64,000 nucleotides of DNA from Nocardia brevicatena NBRC 12119 (GCF_000308495.1 NZ_BAFU01000032.1:1-64000), one strand, 5' to 3'. Numbered from the stretch's first letter, positions 8,564 through 17,380 are shown. Notes: generated from the letters alone by a model not told the origin. Numbers and translations: made by a program.

Positions 8564-8681
8564 CGGACTCCTCGAGATCGGGAAACAACACGGGCTACAA
8601 GGGACACACTGTCACGTCGGTAGGGTGGCCCGCGCGGACAATATGTTCGTGGGAAACCCTATCGATGATCGGAGCCGCGAC

Positions 8682-9506
8682 GTGAAGCATGTGCATGCCG
8701 GAAAGGTGCGCGACCTGTATGCCGACGGCGACACTCTTCTCATTGTCGCCTCCGACCGGGTCTCGGTCTACGACGTCTCCCTGCCGACCCCCGTACCGGA
8801 CAAGGGCGCGCTGCTCACCTGGTTGTCGGCCTGGTGGTTCGACTACTTCACCGATATCCCCAACCATGTGCTGTCGACCACCGATGTCCCCGCGGAGTTC
8901 GCCGGTCGCGCCCTTCGGGTGAAACCGTTGAAGATGGTGTTGGTGGAGTGCGTCGCGCGCGGTTACCTGGTCGGGTCGGGTCTGAAGGAGTACCAGCGCA
9001 CCGGCTCGGTGTGTGGGGTGCCGCTGCCGCCGGGTCTGCGGGAGGGCGACAAACTCCCCGAGCCGATCTTCACGCCCACCACCAAGGTCTCCGACACCGG
9101 GCACGACGAGCCCATGACCTTCGACGATGTGGTGAACCAGGAGGGGCGTGAGGTCGCCGAGAAACTGCGCCAGCTCACCCTCGACATCTATACCCGCGGC
9201 GCCGCGCACGCCGCCGAACGCGGGGTGATCGTGGCCGATACCAAGGTGGAGTTCGGCTGGGACGGGGATGTGCTCACTCTCGGCGACGAGGTGCTCACCT
9301 CCGACTCGTCGCGGTTCTGGCCGGCCGACGAATGGGAGCCGGGCCGCCCGCAGCATTCGTTCGACAAACAGTTCGTCCGCGACTGGGCCACCTCCACCGG
9401 CTGGGACAAGGAACCGCCCGGACCGGAGATCCCCGCCGATATCGTCGAGGTCACCCGGCGCAAATACATCGAGGCATACGAGCGCATTACCGGTCTAACC
9501 TGGTGA
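8682..9506 (+). CDS. purC: SAICAR synthase (phosphoribosylaminoimidazole-succinocarboxamide synthase)
   Basis: A 274-residue enzyme that joins CAIR with aspartate using ATP in purine synthesis. HAGKVRDLY at the N-terminus, ASDRVSVYD near residue 25, the signature VECVARGYLVGSGLKEY near residues 90-106, and IVADTKVEFG near residue 183 are all PurC motifs. GTG at 8682 is chosen because the protein start then matches other PurC proteins and GGAG lies 7 bases upstream; an in-frame ATG at 8643 would add 13 residues. It is alone here, away from other purine genes, next to divergent pepN. Confidence 0.92.
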   Translation: MKHVHAGKVRDLYADGDTLLIVASDRVSVYDVSLPTPVPDKGALLTWLSAWWFDYFTDIPNHVLSTTDVPAEFAGRALRVKPLKMVLVECVARGYLVGSGLKEYQRTGSVCGVPLPPGLREGDKLPEPIFTPTTKVSDTGHDEPMTFDDVVNQEGREVAEKLRQLTLDIYTRGAAHAAERGVIVADTKVEFGWDGDVLTLGDEVLTSDSSRFWPADEWEPGRPQHSFDKQFVRDWATSTGWDKEPPGPEIPADIVEVTRRKYIEAYERITGLTW

Positions 9507-9527
9507 CAGCCATACTTCGGCCCGCGC

Positions 9528-9728
9528 TCAGGACAGGTTCGGCCAGTCGACGCGGGGCTCGAGCCGTCCGGCCTCGACGAGACGCTGCTTGGCCTGGCGC
9601 CGCAGCGGGCAGACCGTGCCCCAGCAGTCGATATGGGTGCGCATCACCAGGTGCGCGGTCGCGATATCCATCACCGGAAGCGCGGCGTGGCCGAGGCAGG
9701 GTTCCAGGACGTGTGCCGGGTAGCTCAT
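9528..9728 (-). CDS. Small conserved-looking protein, 66 residues, function unknown
   Basis: This gene starts with an ATG that overlaps the stop of the upstream gene (ATGA at 9728-9725), so the pair is translationally coupled. The protein is 66 residues with three Cys (CLGH, then CWGTVCPLRRQ) and no signal peptide or membrane helix. I do not recognise the family. Its stop lies 21 bases from the end of purC, which converges on it. The coupling and a sensible start make it likely to be real. Confidence 0.6.
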   Translation of the reverse strand: MSYPAHVLEPCLGHAALPVMDIATAHLVMRTHIDCWGTVCPLRRQAKQRLVEAGRLEPRVDWPNLS

Positions 9729-10081
9729 CGCAGGTCCTTCAAGGCGTTGAAGATGCGTTCGATCTGTCGCGGTGACATGGGCTGCCGCTGAAAGGTGTGG
9801 AAGGGGCGCAGGGTGATCACATCGGCGTAGTTCACGATCGCTTCCGGTTCGTCGTGGAGGTGACGGCGGTCCGGGACGAAGACCGCCTCGGCGATGGCGG
9901 CGTGGACGGCGGCGATGATCGGGGTGCGCCAGTCGGTGTCCTCGGGTTTCACTGTGATCGGAACCGGGCACAGGTCGTAGCCCAGCCGCCCGGCCAGGGC
10001 GTGGATACGGTCGCCGTCGCCTGTCCGTTGCCTGTCCGCGCGCAGGCACCACAGGGCGACCGGGATCTCCGGCAGGTCCAT
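9725..10081 (-). CDS. Hypothetical protein, 118 residues, accessory pair with the 66-residue gene
   Basis: The ATG at 10081 has AGGAG 5 bases upstream, which fixes the start. The protein begins LPEIPVALWCLRADRQRTG, suggesting a beta strand then a loop, and contains RLGYDLCPVPITV and a C-terminal RQIERIFNALKDL helix. I do not recognise a domain; the middle predicts as alpha/beta. It forms a two-gene operon with the following 66-residue gene and diverges from the XRE regulator gene, sharing a 338-base intergenic region with it. This suggests a link with that regulator but does not show it. Confidence 0.6.
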   Translation of the reverse strand: MDLPEIPVALWCLRADRQRTGDGDRIHALAGRLGYDLCPVPITVKPEDTDWRTPIIAAVHAAIAEAVFVPDRRHLHDEPEAIVNYADVITLRPFHTFQRQPMSPRQIERIFNALKDLR

Positions 10082-10372
10082 GACAACTCCTGAGGCTCGT
10101 GGGGCCACCAGGGATCGAGGCGGGGCACGCCATCCGCGTCGGCGCTACATGGCCGTCGTGGATGCCCGTGCCGGAAGTGGGGAGGGGATGACGACCCATC
10201 CGGCGCGGTGGCCCGATCCCTGGTGGTGGCGGTAGAAAACACCACGTCACCCATCCAGGGCATTCCGTAGTGGGTGGTTGGGCCGAATTCCTTCGTTTCC
10301 GCAGCAGCGACCCGGAGTAAGGGTCAAAATGCTTCCCGCCGGCGCGGTTACGTACCGCCCGGCCCGCGAATT

Positions 10373-10407
10373 CGTATCACCCAGTACTCGGCACACGTAT
10401 CACCCAG
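10373..10407 (+). promoter_or_regulatory. Direct repeat CGTATCACCCAG, putative operator of the XRE gene
   Basis: CGTATCACCCAG occurs at 10373-10384 and again at 10396-10407, 23 bases apart, just before the ribosome site GGGGAGGA of the XRE gene. A related ACGTCACCCA lies near 10241, in front of the divergent small operon. Spacing close to two helical turns suits a dimeric regulator. This accounts for the 338-base gap between 10082 and 10419; nothing else was recognised in it. Confidence 0.45.
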
Positions 10408-10419
10408 GGGAGGACCACT

Positions 10420-11305
10420 GTGTCCGGTAAGCCACCGACCACGCTTCCGCGACGACGGCTGGGGCGGCGTCTGCGCGAACTCCGCTTGCAGGCGGGTCTG
10501 TCGATAGTCGATGCCGCCCGGCTCATCGAGCGCGGTTCGGGGACGCTACAGCGTCTGGAGAAAGGGGAGACGCCTCGAATTCGGCTGTTGGATATTCAGG
10601 CACTGTGCCAGATCTACGACGTGCCCGAGGAACTGGAAGACCTGCTGGAGTTGGCGAAGGTCGCCGCCGGGTCCGACGGGGAGAACGGGCTGTGGTGGCA
10701 CGAGTATGGCGAGATGATCCGTGCGGACTTCGAGTTGTATGTGGGATTGGAAGCATCGGCATCCGATCTGACCATGTACCGGTCGGAAATTATCCCCGGC
10801 CTTTTCCAGGTCCCGGCATATGCGAGAGCCTTGGATGCGGCGTACTTTCCCGGAGCAACTTCGGAAGATCTGGATCAGCGAGTCAATGTCCGGCTGAACC
10901 GGCAACGCTTGGTCACTCGCAAGCGGAATCCTCTGCGGGTCGACCTAATCGTGGATGAAGCCGCGTTGCGGCGCATGGTAGGTGGCCCCCGCGTGATGGC
11001 CGAGCAGCTTCGCTACTTTGGCCGATACGCCGCCGAATGTTGTCGTGCGGATGCTCCCCTTCCGAAGCGGGCATCCCCTCGGCGCTGCCAGCGGGCCCTA
11101 CGTCATCCTGGATTTCGACCCAGCCACCGGGGAGCCTTCGACCGTGTATGTGGAGGGGTACCGCGGCAACATGTACTACGACAAGCCCGAGGCGGTCGAG
11201 CAGTATCGAAAAGCGCACGAAGTACTGGGCAAGGTAACGTTTGGCCCCGCAGACAGCAAACTGGTGCTTCGCAAAATGGCAAGGGAGTACGGTCATGAAC
11301 GTTGA
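10420..11305 (+). pseudogene. XRE-family regulator with DUF5753 domain, single frameshift
   Basis: The N-terminus is a helix-turn-helix domain (LGRRLRELRLQAGLSIVDAA and following), then the DUF5753-type region (WWHEYGEMI, SEIIPGLFQVPAYARAL). This frame fails after EQLRYFG. The expected continuation, TPPNVVVRMLPFRSGHP followed by GPYVILDF and TVYVEGYRGNMYYDKPE, is found one frame over and runs to 11305. The break is a TTT run at 11017-11019, and removing one T restores a full protein of about 294 residues. It may be a true inactivating mutation or a homopolymer sequencing error. Such regulators are normally paired with a DUF397 protein, as here. Confidence 0.8.
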
Positions 11306-11501
11306 CCTGTCCAGCGCATCTTGGTACAAGTCCAGCCACAGTGCCGGGGGAAACGAGTGTGTAGAGGTCGCGCATCTGAATGGCGGTCGCGTCGGTGTCC
11401 GGGACTCGAAGAGCCCGAATGGCCCCGCCTTGGTGTTCACTCCTGCGCAGTGGGACTCTTTTCTGTCCGGAGCGACGAATGGCGAGTTCGACCGTTCCTG
11501 A
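11295..11501 (+). CDS. DUF397 domain protein
   Basis: A 68-residue protein with the DUF397 hallmarks SSASWYKSSHS near the N-terminus, CVEVAHL, GRVGVRDSKSP and FTPAQWDSFL. Such small proteins pair with XRE/DUF5753 regulators in actinomycetes, where some pairs act like toxin-antitoxin or developmental switches. It starts inside the end of the XRE gene (11-base overlap), so the frameshift in the upstream gene may also reduce its translation. Confidence 0.88.
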   Translation: MNVDLSSASWYKSSHSAGGNECVEVAHLNGGRVGVRDSKSPNGPALVFTPAQWDSFLSGATNGEFDRS

Positions 11502-11560
11502 CCGGGCTCGCTTGGGCATTTGGTTGAATCCGCCCGCACGACATCTGTACAGTCGAGACG

Positions 11561-11746
11561 TCACGTAAGTGGTGCCGAGCGGGTGGAGCGCCGGGCCAAT
11601 GACGCCCCACCTGGTGGGTCTGGCCGGCCCGCCGGACTCGACGGACCGTTTATGAGCGCCCCGGCGATCACAGCAGCTATCGTAAGTACGATGCCGTAGT
11701 CGACCGGGGCCTTGCTCTTCCTCCGGCGATGTTTGCCATTCCCCAC
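11561..11746 (-). CDS. Possible small membrane protein, low support
   Basis: From GTG at 11746 an open frame of about 61 residues gives a basic head (KHRRRKSK) and one hydrophobic segment (YGIVLTIAAVIAGALI), then a Pro/Arg-rich tail. GAGGAG lies immediately upstream, too close for an ideal ribosome site. The rest of 11502-12030 shows no other convincing gene. Treat as a possible gene only. Confidence 0.3.
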   Translation of the reverse strand: MGNGKHRRRKSKAPVDYGIVLTIAAVIAGALINGPSSPAGRPDPPGGASLARRSTRSAPLT

Positions 11747-12030
11747 CACCTCCTCACTGGGCGCGATGTCTGGACCGATGTCCACCGCCCCTCGTGAAGA
11801 GGTATCGACACATTACGGCACAACGCAATTCGCTGATGTGGGCAGACATGGCGCATCTGAGGCCACCGGTACGCGGGATCCGGGTGAAAGCGGGCCACGA
11901 CGGCCCGGTGGCGTCTCGGTGGTGCCGGAGTATTTGCGAGCCGCTCCGGATCGACCGGGTGATCGGCTCGCCGCGGGCGATATTCGATAAGCGGCTCGAT
12001 GAAGGCGAATCGCGGGCTACCGCCGGGGCT

Positions 12031-12975
12031 CTACTCGGGGGGACCGTTGGTGTCGGAGTTGTCGGTGCTGTCGCCGCTATTGCTATCGGCGCTGTCTGTA
12101 TCGCTTCCCGGGACCACGCCGGGTATGTCGAGTCTGTCGAGCTCGGGTGGCGGTGTCCCGGTGAACCTCTCCCAGTCCTTCTCCAGTTCTTCTCCGTAGA
12201 TGTCGAGATATGCACCGGGGTTACCACGCAGATGGTTGGCGATCCGACTGACCGCGTCCTGTCTGGTCAGCTCACCGTCGGCGTAACGGCGGTAGGTGTC
12301 CTTGGTGATGTCGTCGACGAGGCCGATATCCCGCCCGCCGTTGTCGAGGATTTCCTGCCGCGCCTGGGCGTTCGCCAACATCGCATTGGACTCGACCTGA
12401 CACCTCTTGTACAGGTTGCCTGCGCGCCACTGCCAGTAGTTTTCGCCGGGTCGGGGCTCGGTGGGCGTAAAGGTGTATTCGGGGCCGGCGGTGGCATGAC
12501 CGGTCTCGTGCGCCAACATTGCTGTGACCAGCAGTGGATCATTCTTATTAGCAGGGTTGATAAGGATCGTCTTCTTGTCATGGAAGGTGACGGCCCCCGC
12601 CCGATAGTCGGTCGGGCCGTAACCGATCGTCCAGCCCGCGGCCTGAAGTTCCCGCATTTTTTCCGACAAGGTGGGTGACATCGCGACCAGCCGGTACACC
12701 TCCGGACCCAGGTCGGTGGACAAGACCTCCGGGTCGTCGGTGTGCTCGCGGAGTGCGAGTCCGGCCTGGACACCCATAACGGCAGCAGTCCCGATCATGG
12801 CAGCTTTCAACAGGGTTTGTGCTCGGGTGTCGTTGTGGACCAGGTTGGTGTCCACCGCATGCAGGGCGTCAATAGTTTCACGGTAACGCGTCGAGAATAC
12901 CGTAGCGGTGTTTCGGAACGCGGAGTTCAGCGCCCGTGCGGCAGCGAGAGCGCTCTCGGCAATCGGTGTCTTCAT
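12031..12975 (-). CDS. Orphan putative zinc metallopeptidase (HETGH motif)
   Basis: A 314-residue protein. Residues 54-75 ([21 protein letters not shown]) could be a membrane helix. The motif HETGH at residues 156-160, in [12 protein letters not shown], fits an HExxH zinc site. A later helix with [17 protein letters not shown] may give a third ligand, in the manner of DUF6782-like putative metallopeptidases and some polymorphic-toxin peptidases; this comparison is from memory. The C-terminal 40 residues are Asp/Ser-rich. No immunity gene, WXG100 partner or secretion gene is adjacent, so a toxin role is only a possibility. It lies in a scar-rich region next to a dead recombinase. Confidence 0.65.
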   Translation of the reverse strand: MKTPIAESALAAARALNSAFRNTATVFSTRYRETIDALHAVDTNLVHNDTRAQTLLKAAMIGTAAVMGVQAGLALREHTDDPEVLSTDLGPEVYRLVAMSPTLSEKMRELQAAGWTIGYGPTDYRAGAVTFHDKKTILINPANKNDPLLVTAMLAHETGHATAGPEYTFTPTEPRPGENYWQWRAGNLYKRCQVESNAMLANAQARQEILDNGGRDIGLVDDITKDTYRRYADGELTRQDAVSRIANHLRGNPGAYLDIYGEELEKDWERFTGTPPPELDRLDIPGVVPGSDTDSADSNSGDSTDNSDTNGPPE

Positions 12976-13049
12976 TCTGCTCTGGCCCTCGATACCCGAA
13001 ATGCGCCGCCGGCGCGGTTGTTTTCTGTCGTGACCTGGTCGGATTCACC

Positions 13050-13473
13050 TCATCGAGCGGGCGGCCGCTGCCCGGCCCGCTGCTCGGCAACCGTGTGGGC
13101 GTGGGCTGCACGCTCGCCGGTGAAGGTGCGTTCCATCTCGGCGAACAGCACCGCCACCCGGCCCATCGCCTCGCCGGAGGTGTCGATCGATACGGATCGG
13201 CAAGGGATTTCACACTGATGCCCTGCTCGCTCAGGTTGTGGACGAGGTTCGGCACCTCCCGCTGGTGGTCCAACCGGTCCAGGGTGCGCACCACGATCCG
13301 GTCTCCGCCCGTGCGTGGGTCACCAGCCTGGTCGGGCCGGGCCTATCCACGGTCGCGTCGGTCTTCTTGCCGGCATAGGTCCGCGAATACGGAATCACAG
13401 CGTCGGCGAGCGCAGCCGGCCGGCGCTCGAGGTCTTGCTTCTGCTCGGAATGTGGGCATGGCCGAGATCCCAA
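13050..13473 (-). pseudogene. Serine recombinase (resolvase/invertase) remnant with frameshifts
   Basis: Three minus-strand frames must be joined. The first has EQKQDLERRPAALADAV and [14 protein letters not shown] near 13450-13320. The second has [20 protein letters not shown] and [12 protein letters not shown] near 13295-13195. The third has [20 protein letters not shown] and [13 protein letters not shown], with its stop at 13050-13052. These are consecutive parts of a resolvase catalytic domain and the start of its linker. The catalytic Ser motif at the N-terminus is degraded and the DNA-binding domain is absent. It marks past mobile-element activity. Confidence 0.82.
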
Positions 13474-13659
13474 CCGCCCCCGCGTGCGGATCCGCCGTCA
13501 TCATGGGGCAACGATATCGGAATCCGTTTCCGTACAAGGGTTCCGGAACATATCCCGATGGTCTTCAGCGGAACTATTTCCGGAACGAGGGGTGACCGAG
13601 TCGAGCCGAGTCATAACCAGGACAATTGCCCAACTATTTACCGATTCCGAGCTGCATCA

Positions 13660-13693
13660 GGTGCGTTCCCTTTCCAAGGAAGTGGAACGCACC
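13660..13693. repeat. 34-bp near-perfect palindrome
   Basis: GGTGCGTTCC (13660-13669) pairs exactly with GGAACGCACC (13684-13693), and most of the 14 bases between also pair (TTTCC with GGAAG). It lies in the 580-base stretch 13474-14056 between the dead recombinase and the porin gene, in which I see no gene. It could be an operator, a terminator or a mobile-element end. Confidence 0.6.
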
Positions 13694-14056
13694 TACGTCA
13701 CTCGTGCTTCCGGTGGTGCGAAACCGGAGGCTGCTCGTGTCAATATGCTTTGACTCCCGAATGTGGCCCGGCGTCTCGCTCCTCGTCGGCATCAGCGCTT
13801 CGCTGGTGCCGCGAGCGGCATATGGCTCGATCGGGTATTGCGGTCGAACCGGCCCGGTACGCGGATTCGGGGCCGGTCCGAGATCCGGGCCATGGCGGCA
13901 CGGTGGCATCACACACTGGTGTCGAACTATCCCGGGCCACTCCGGACCGGTTCGCTCGAGCGGGCTCGCGGTCGAGCGAAGCGGTTCAGACTGGTAGCTG
14001 TTCGATGGCCGATCCCGTGACATCCTATAAGTTCCTCGTGAGATTGTAGGAGTTCG

Positions 14057-14695
14057 ATGAAGTACTACGGTGCCGTCGTGGGGTGCACGCTGACGGCAGC
14101 AGCGTTTCTCGTTTCGACCGCCGGCCCGGCGGCGGCCGATGCGCAAGCGGACAAGTCTCGGTCCACCACCACCGATGACGGCTGGGTTTTGCAGGTCACC
14201 AAGGCGGCGGAAACCTTTGACCGGGTTCCGAACCTGGCGGCCACACCGTTCACACGCGAAGGGTTCGTCAGTCTGAAGGCGGTGGCCGATATATCCGGGG
14301 AGGGGAAGTTTCCGGTGAACGCGGCCAGTGTGACCTACGGTTATCAAATCGGTTGCCAGGTGGATGTTTCCAACGGTGTCACGGTGGGGTTATCGGCGGC
14401 GATCGGGCCGAATGTGGGAATCACGGTGCTGCCGGTGCCGGGAGTCACCGTCGGCGGGAGCGCCCTGGCACTTCCGAACGTGTCCTTCACGCCGAAACCG
14501 GGAACCATCACCACCATCCCGTTCGGCACGAAAGAACTCGCGGGGCCACATGGTTCGGTGACGGCGGAGCAGGTGCAGGTCAAAATCGATGCCTGTGCGG
14601 GGCCGGTCAGTTTGCGTTCGTATGCGATCGCGACCATGTCGACGCCCACCGCGGACAATTCGGTTGCCGTGTACGGCGACCCGATCTGGTGGTGA
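14057..14695 (+). CDS. MspA-family outer-membrane porin
   Basis: A 212-residue precursor with a signal peptide (about residues 1-27, ending PAAADA). The mature part contains DGWVLQVTKAAETFDRVPNL, TPFTREGFVSL and YGYQIGCQVDVSNGVTVG, which are MspA-family features, and ends in PIWW-like aromatic residues typical of beta-barrel strands. MspA proteins form pores in the mycolic-acid outer membrane, so the host has such an envelope. AGGAG lies 6 bases before the ATG. A second exported protein follows within a few bases. Confidence 0.9.
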   Translation: MKYYGAVVGCTLTAAAFLVSTAGPAAADAQADKSRSTTTDDGWVLQVTKAAETFDRVPNLAATPFTREGFVSLKAVADISGEGKFPVNAASVTYGYQIGCQVDVSNGVTVGLSAAIGPNVGITVLPVPGVTVGGSALALPNVSFTPKPGTITTIPFGTKELAGPHGSVTAEQVQVKIDACAGPVSLRSYAIATMSTPTADNSVAVYGDPIWW

Positions 14696-14700
14696 TAGTG

Positions 14701-15054
14701 ATGCGAGGTATACAGGCCGCCGCGGCCCCGGTTCTGGGACTGCTGCTACTCGTCACCGGAATCGAATGCTCGCCCGCCCGCGCGGAAGGGTTCATGCTGC
14801 TGCCGTGTGGCACCGCGCCGCAGACCAACCCCGAGAAACCGTGCGACGGTTCGACGCCGACCAACCCACCCGGGCAGAAGCCGTCGACCGGTATGCAACC
14901 GGCGACGCCATTGCCCCTGCAAATGCTGGCCCCCTCCCAGCGAGCGGGTGGTAATCCCGCGCGTCCTTCCGGGCCCCCGGCGGCAGCACTGACCCCGCCG
15001 CCGGCAGGACATTCGAATCCGGTGAAACCCATCGTCCCGGTACCGGGCGACTGA
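14701..15054 (+). CDS. Small secreted proline-rich protein
   Basis: A 117-residue protein with a signal peptide (about residues 1-27, VLGLLLLVTGIECSPARA), two further Cys (LPCGT, KPCDG) and a long proline-rich tail. ATG at 14701 is used, but an in-frame GTG at 14692 overlaps the porin stop (GTGA), which would couple the two genes. I do not recognise a family. Its position after the MspA-type porin suggests a cell-envelope role. Confidence 0.6.
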   Translation: MRGIQAAAAPVLGLLLLVTGIECSPARAEGFMLLPCGTAPQTNPEKPCDGSTPTNPPGQKPSTGMQPATPLPLQMLAPSQRAGGNPARPSGPPAAALTPPPAGHSNPVKPIVPVPGD

Positions 15055-15073
15055 TCGGCGCGGTATCGGACGG

Positions 15074-16009
15074 TCACCACGACTCGATGAGGGGTTCGTC
15101 GTGCTCACGTCGGCGCCATTCCTCGGAGAGACGACCGAGTCGGGCCGTGCCGGCCATACCGCGCAGGGTAGCGATCCTCCCGTCGCGGACCTCCAGGACC
15201 ACGACACCCACCACCCGGTCGTCGACCGCGGCGATCACGGCCGGGCAACCGTTGACCACGCCGGCGTGGAACGAGGGAGAGCCGCCGACCAGTTTCCGCT
15301 TCGCCGGGGACGGTTTGAAGGCCGCGCGTATCGTGGCGGCGATCCGCTCGGGCACAGTGGCCCGGATCAACTTCTCGGCCAGGCCGGCGCCGTCGGAGAT
15401 CGCGGTCGCGTCGTCGGTCAGCAGCGCCACCAGCCGTTCGGTCCGGCCCGAGGAGGCGGCGGCGATGAACGCCTCGACGATTCGGCGGGCGGAGGCGTGG
15501 TCGATCTCATGGGAGTTGCGTTCGGCGGCGATACGGCGCCGGGCCCGGTGGGCGTGTTGTTGGCTCGCGGATTCGGTGATGTCGAGGATCTCGGCTATCT
15601 CGGCGTGGCTGTAGGAGAATGCCTCGCGCAAGACGTAGACGGCCCGCTCGACCGGTGACAGGCGCTCCATGAGCGTCAGCACCGCCAGGGTCACCGATTC
15701 GCGCTGTTCGACGGTGTCGGCCGGGCCCAGCATGGGGTCACCGTCGAGGAGCGGTTCGGGCAGCCAGGCGCCGACCGCGCGTTCGCGCCGCGCCTTGGCC
15801 GAACGGAGGCGGTCGAGCGCCAGATTGGTGACGATCTTGGTCAGCCACGCCTCGGGTACCTCGATACGTCCCCGGTCGGCGGCCTGCCAGCGCAGGAACG
15901 CGTCCTGCACCGTGTCCTCGGCGTCGGCGGCCGAGCCGAGTAGGCGATAGGCGAGTGAGGCCAGTCGATCACGACCGGCCTCGAAACGCTGGGCTGCGAC
16001 AGTGTCCAT
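15074..16009 (-). CDS. ECF41-type RNA polymerase sigma factor (SigJ-like)
   Basis: A 311-residue sigma factor. Region 2 (LASLAYRLLGSAADAEDTVQ) and region 4 (LSPVERAVYVLREAFSYSHA) are followed by a SnoaL-like C-terminal domain of about 120 residues, as in ECF41 and M. tuberculosis SigJ. The WLPEPL motif between the domains is present. The family motif DGGGK is altered to DGAGL and no clear NPDKL motif ends the protein. ECF41 factors lack a classical anti-sigma factor and are controlled by this domain. ATG at 16009 is chosen; the oxidoreductase stop is 10 bases upstream, so both are in one operon. Confidence 0.88.
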   Translation of the reverse strand: MDTVAAQRFEAGRDRLASLAYRLLGSAADAEDTVQDAFLRWQAADRGRIEVPEAWLTKIVTNLALDRLRSAKARRERAVGAWLPEPLLDGDPMLGPADTVEQRESVTLAVLTLMERLSPVERAVYVLREAFSYSHAEIAEILDITESASQQHAHRARRRIAAERNSHEIDHASARRIVEAFIAAASSGRTERLVALLTDDATAISDGAGLAEKLIRATVPERIAATIRAAFKPSPAKRKLVGGSPSFHAGVVNGCPAVIAAVDDRVVGVVVLEVRDGRIATLRGMAGTARLGRLSEEWRRREHDEPLIESW

Positions 16010-16019
16010 GGGCGCCACC

Positions 16020-17210
16020 CTAGGCGGCAACCGCCTCGGTCAAATGCTCGGACGCGGTGGCCAAGCGGTATCTGCGGCTCGGTATTCCGTAGGTCGGGTG
16101 GGCGATGTTCCACGGGCCGGCCGCGAGAATGGCCGACTTGAAGTGCGCGGCCGGCCTGCCGCGTAATGCCCACGACTTCGACCGGGCGTCACCGTCGACC
16201 ATTTGGAAGATCCCGTCCTTGCGTCCGAGGCTGATGTGGTTGCCGACGTATGCCAGCGAGGTCTGCACGATCTTGCGCCCTGTCAGGTCTCCGATGATCG
16301 CGGTCGCCGCCTGCATACCGGTGAATCCCGCCGAAGCGCAGGACATCGGCAGCGGCCTGCCGTTGTCGCCGATGACGAAGGCGCTGTCACCGGCGACGTA
16401 GACCCGCGGATGCGATACCGACCGCATCATGCGGTCGACCGTGATCCGGCCGTTGTCTTCCACGGCGAGGCCACTGGCTGCGGCGATGGGGTGAACGGCG
16501 AAGCCGGCCGCCCACACGGTGGTGTCGGTGGTGAAGACGGTGCCGTCGGAGGTGACGGCCCTCGTCGCCTCGACACGTTCGATTGTGGCGTGCTCGTGGA
16601 CCGTGATACCGAACCGGTCGAAGGCGCGCAGCAGGTGACGACGGGCCTTCGGACCCAACCATCCGCCCAACTCGCCGCTGGTCGCCAGGGCGACCCGGAG
16701 GCCGGGCCGGGATTCGGCGATCTCGGTGGCGGCCTCGATCGCGGTCAGGTTGCCGCCGACGACCAGCACCGTCCCGTTCCCATCCAGCTCGTCCAGGCGC
16801 CGGCGCAACCGCAGCGCCGACGGCCGTCCGGCAACGTGGAAGGCGTGCTCGGCCACACCCGGAACGCCGTGGTCGGCGGCGGTACTGCCCAGCGCGTAGA
16901 GGAGGGTGTCGTAATCGAGGCGGTCGACGCCCGTGCCGTCGGTCACGGTGACGGTTCGGCGGGTGGCGTCGACGGCGGTGACGCGCGCGACGCGCAGCCG
17001 GATACCGGTGCCCGCGAATATCTTCTCCAGTTCGTGGCGGCGCAGCTCCTGGCCGGCGGCGAGCTGGTGCAGGCGCATCCGCTCGACGAAGTCGGGTTCG
17101 GCGTTGACGACGGTGATCTCGACGTCGGCGCGGTGCAGGCGGCGGGCGAGGATACCGGCGGTAAAGGCTCCGGCGTATCCGGCCCCGAGGACGATGATGC
17201 GGTGCTGCAT
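16020..17210 (-). CDS. FAD-dependent pyridine nucleotide oxidoreductase, ECF41-linked
   Basis: A 396-residue flavoprotein with a N-terminal FAD-binding GAGYAGAF motif (residues 8-15) and a second dinucleotide motif VLVVGGNLTAIEAA near residue 145, the pattern of NDH-2-like or ferredoxin-reductase-like enzymes. The C-terminal VYVAGDSAFV motif also binds FAD. It lies directly upstream of the ECF41 sigma gene. ECF41 factors are known to sit beside and activate a carboxymuconolactone decarboxylase, oxidoreductase or epimerase, so this gene is the expected target. Its electron acceptor is unknown. Confidence 0.88.
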   Translation of the reverse strand: MQHRIIVLGAGYAGAFTAGILARRLHRADVEITVVNAEPDFVERMRLHQLAAGQELRRHELEKIFAGTGIRLRVARVTAVDATRRTVTVTDGTGVDRLDYDTLLYALGSTAADHGVPGVAEHAFHVAGRPSALRLRRRLDELDGNGTVLVVGGNLTAIEAATEIAESRPGLRVALATSGELGGWLGPKARRHLLRAFDRFGITVHEHATIERVEATRAVTSDGTVFTTDTTVWAAGFAVHPIAAASGLAVEDNGRITVDRMMRSVSHPRVYVAGDSAFVIGDNGRPLPMSCASAGFTGMQAATAIIGDLTGRKIVQTSLAYVGNHISLGRKDGIFQMVDGDARSKSWALRGRPAAHFKSAILAAGPWNIAHPTYGIPSRRYRLATASEHLTEAVAA

Positions 17211-17380
17211 GGTCTCGCTCCTGTCTGGTTCGCTTGCCCTCTGAACGAGACGGCCGCCGGATTCCTGACAAGATCCTTCTATGACGTGGGTCACCTCGGG
17301 CGTCGGTCCGGGGAGCCCACTACCGGAGGTGGTCGGGCGGCGCCGCGACACACGAATGCGGTGAGCCGGTGGGTGGTGGA

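Noticed and set aside
11794-12678. A plus-strand frame across the metallopeptidase gene
   Set aside because: No coherent domain; the minus-strand frame has the HETGH site.
13474-14056. Plus-strand frames in the gap before the porin gene
   Set aside because: No ribosome sites, no domains and mixed composition; the only structured element is the palindrome at 13660.
17211-17380. An ECF41 target promoter upstream of the oxidoreductase
   Set aside because: TGTCAGG is present on the minus strand, but CGTC follows after only about 11 bases, shorter than the spacing I recall, so I do not annotate it.
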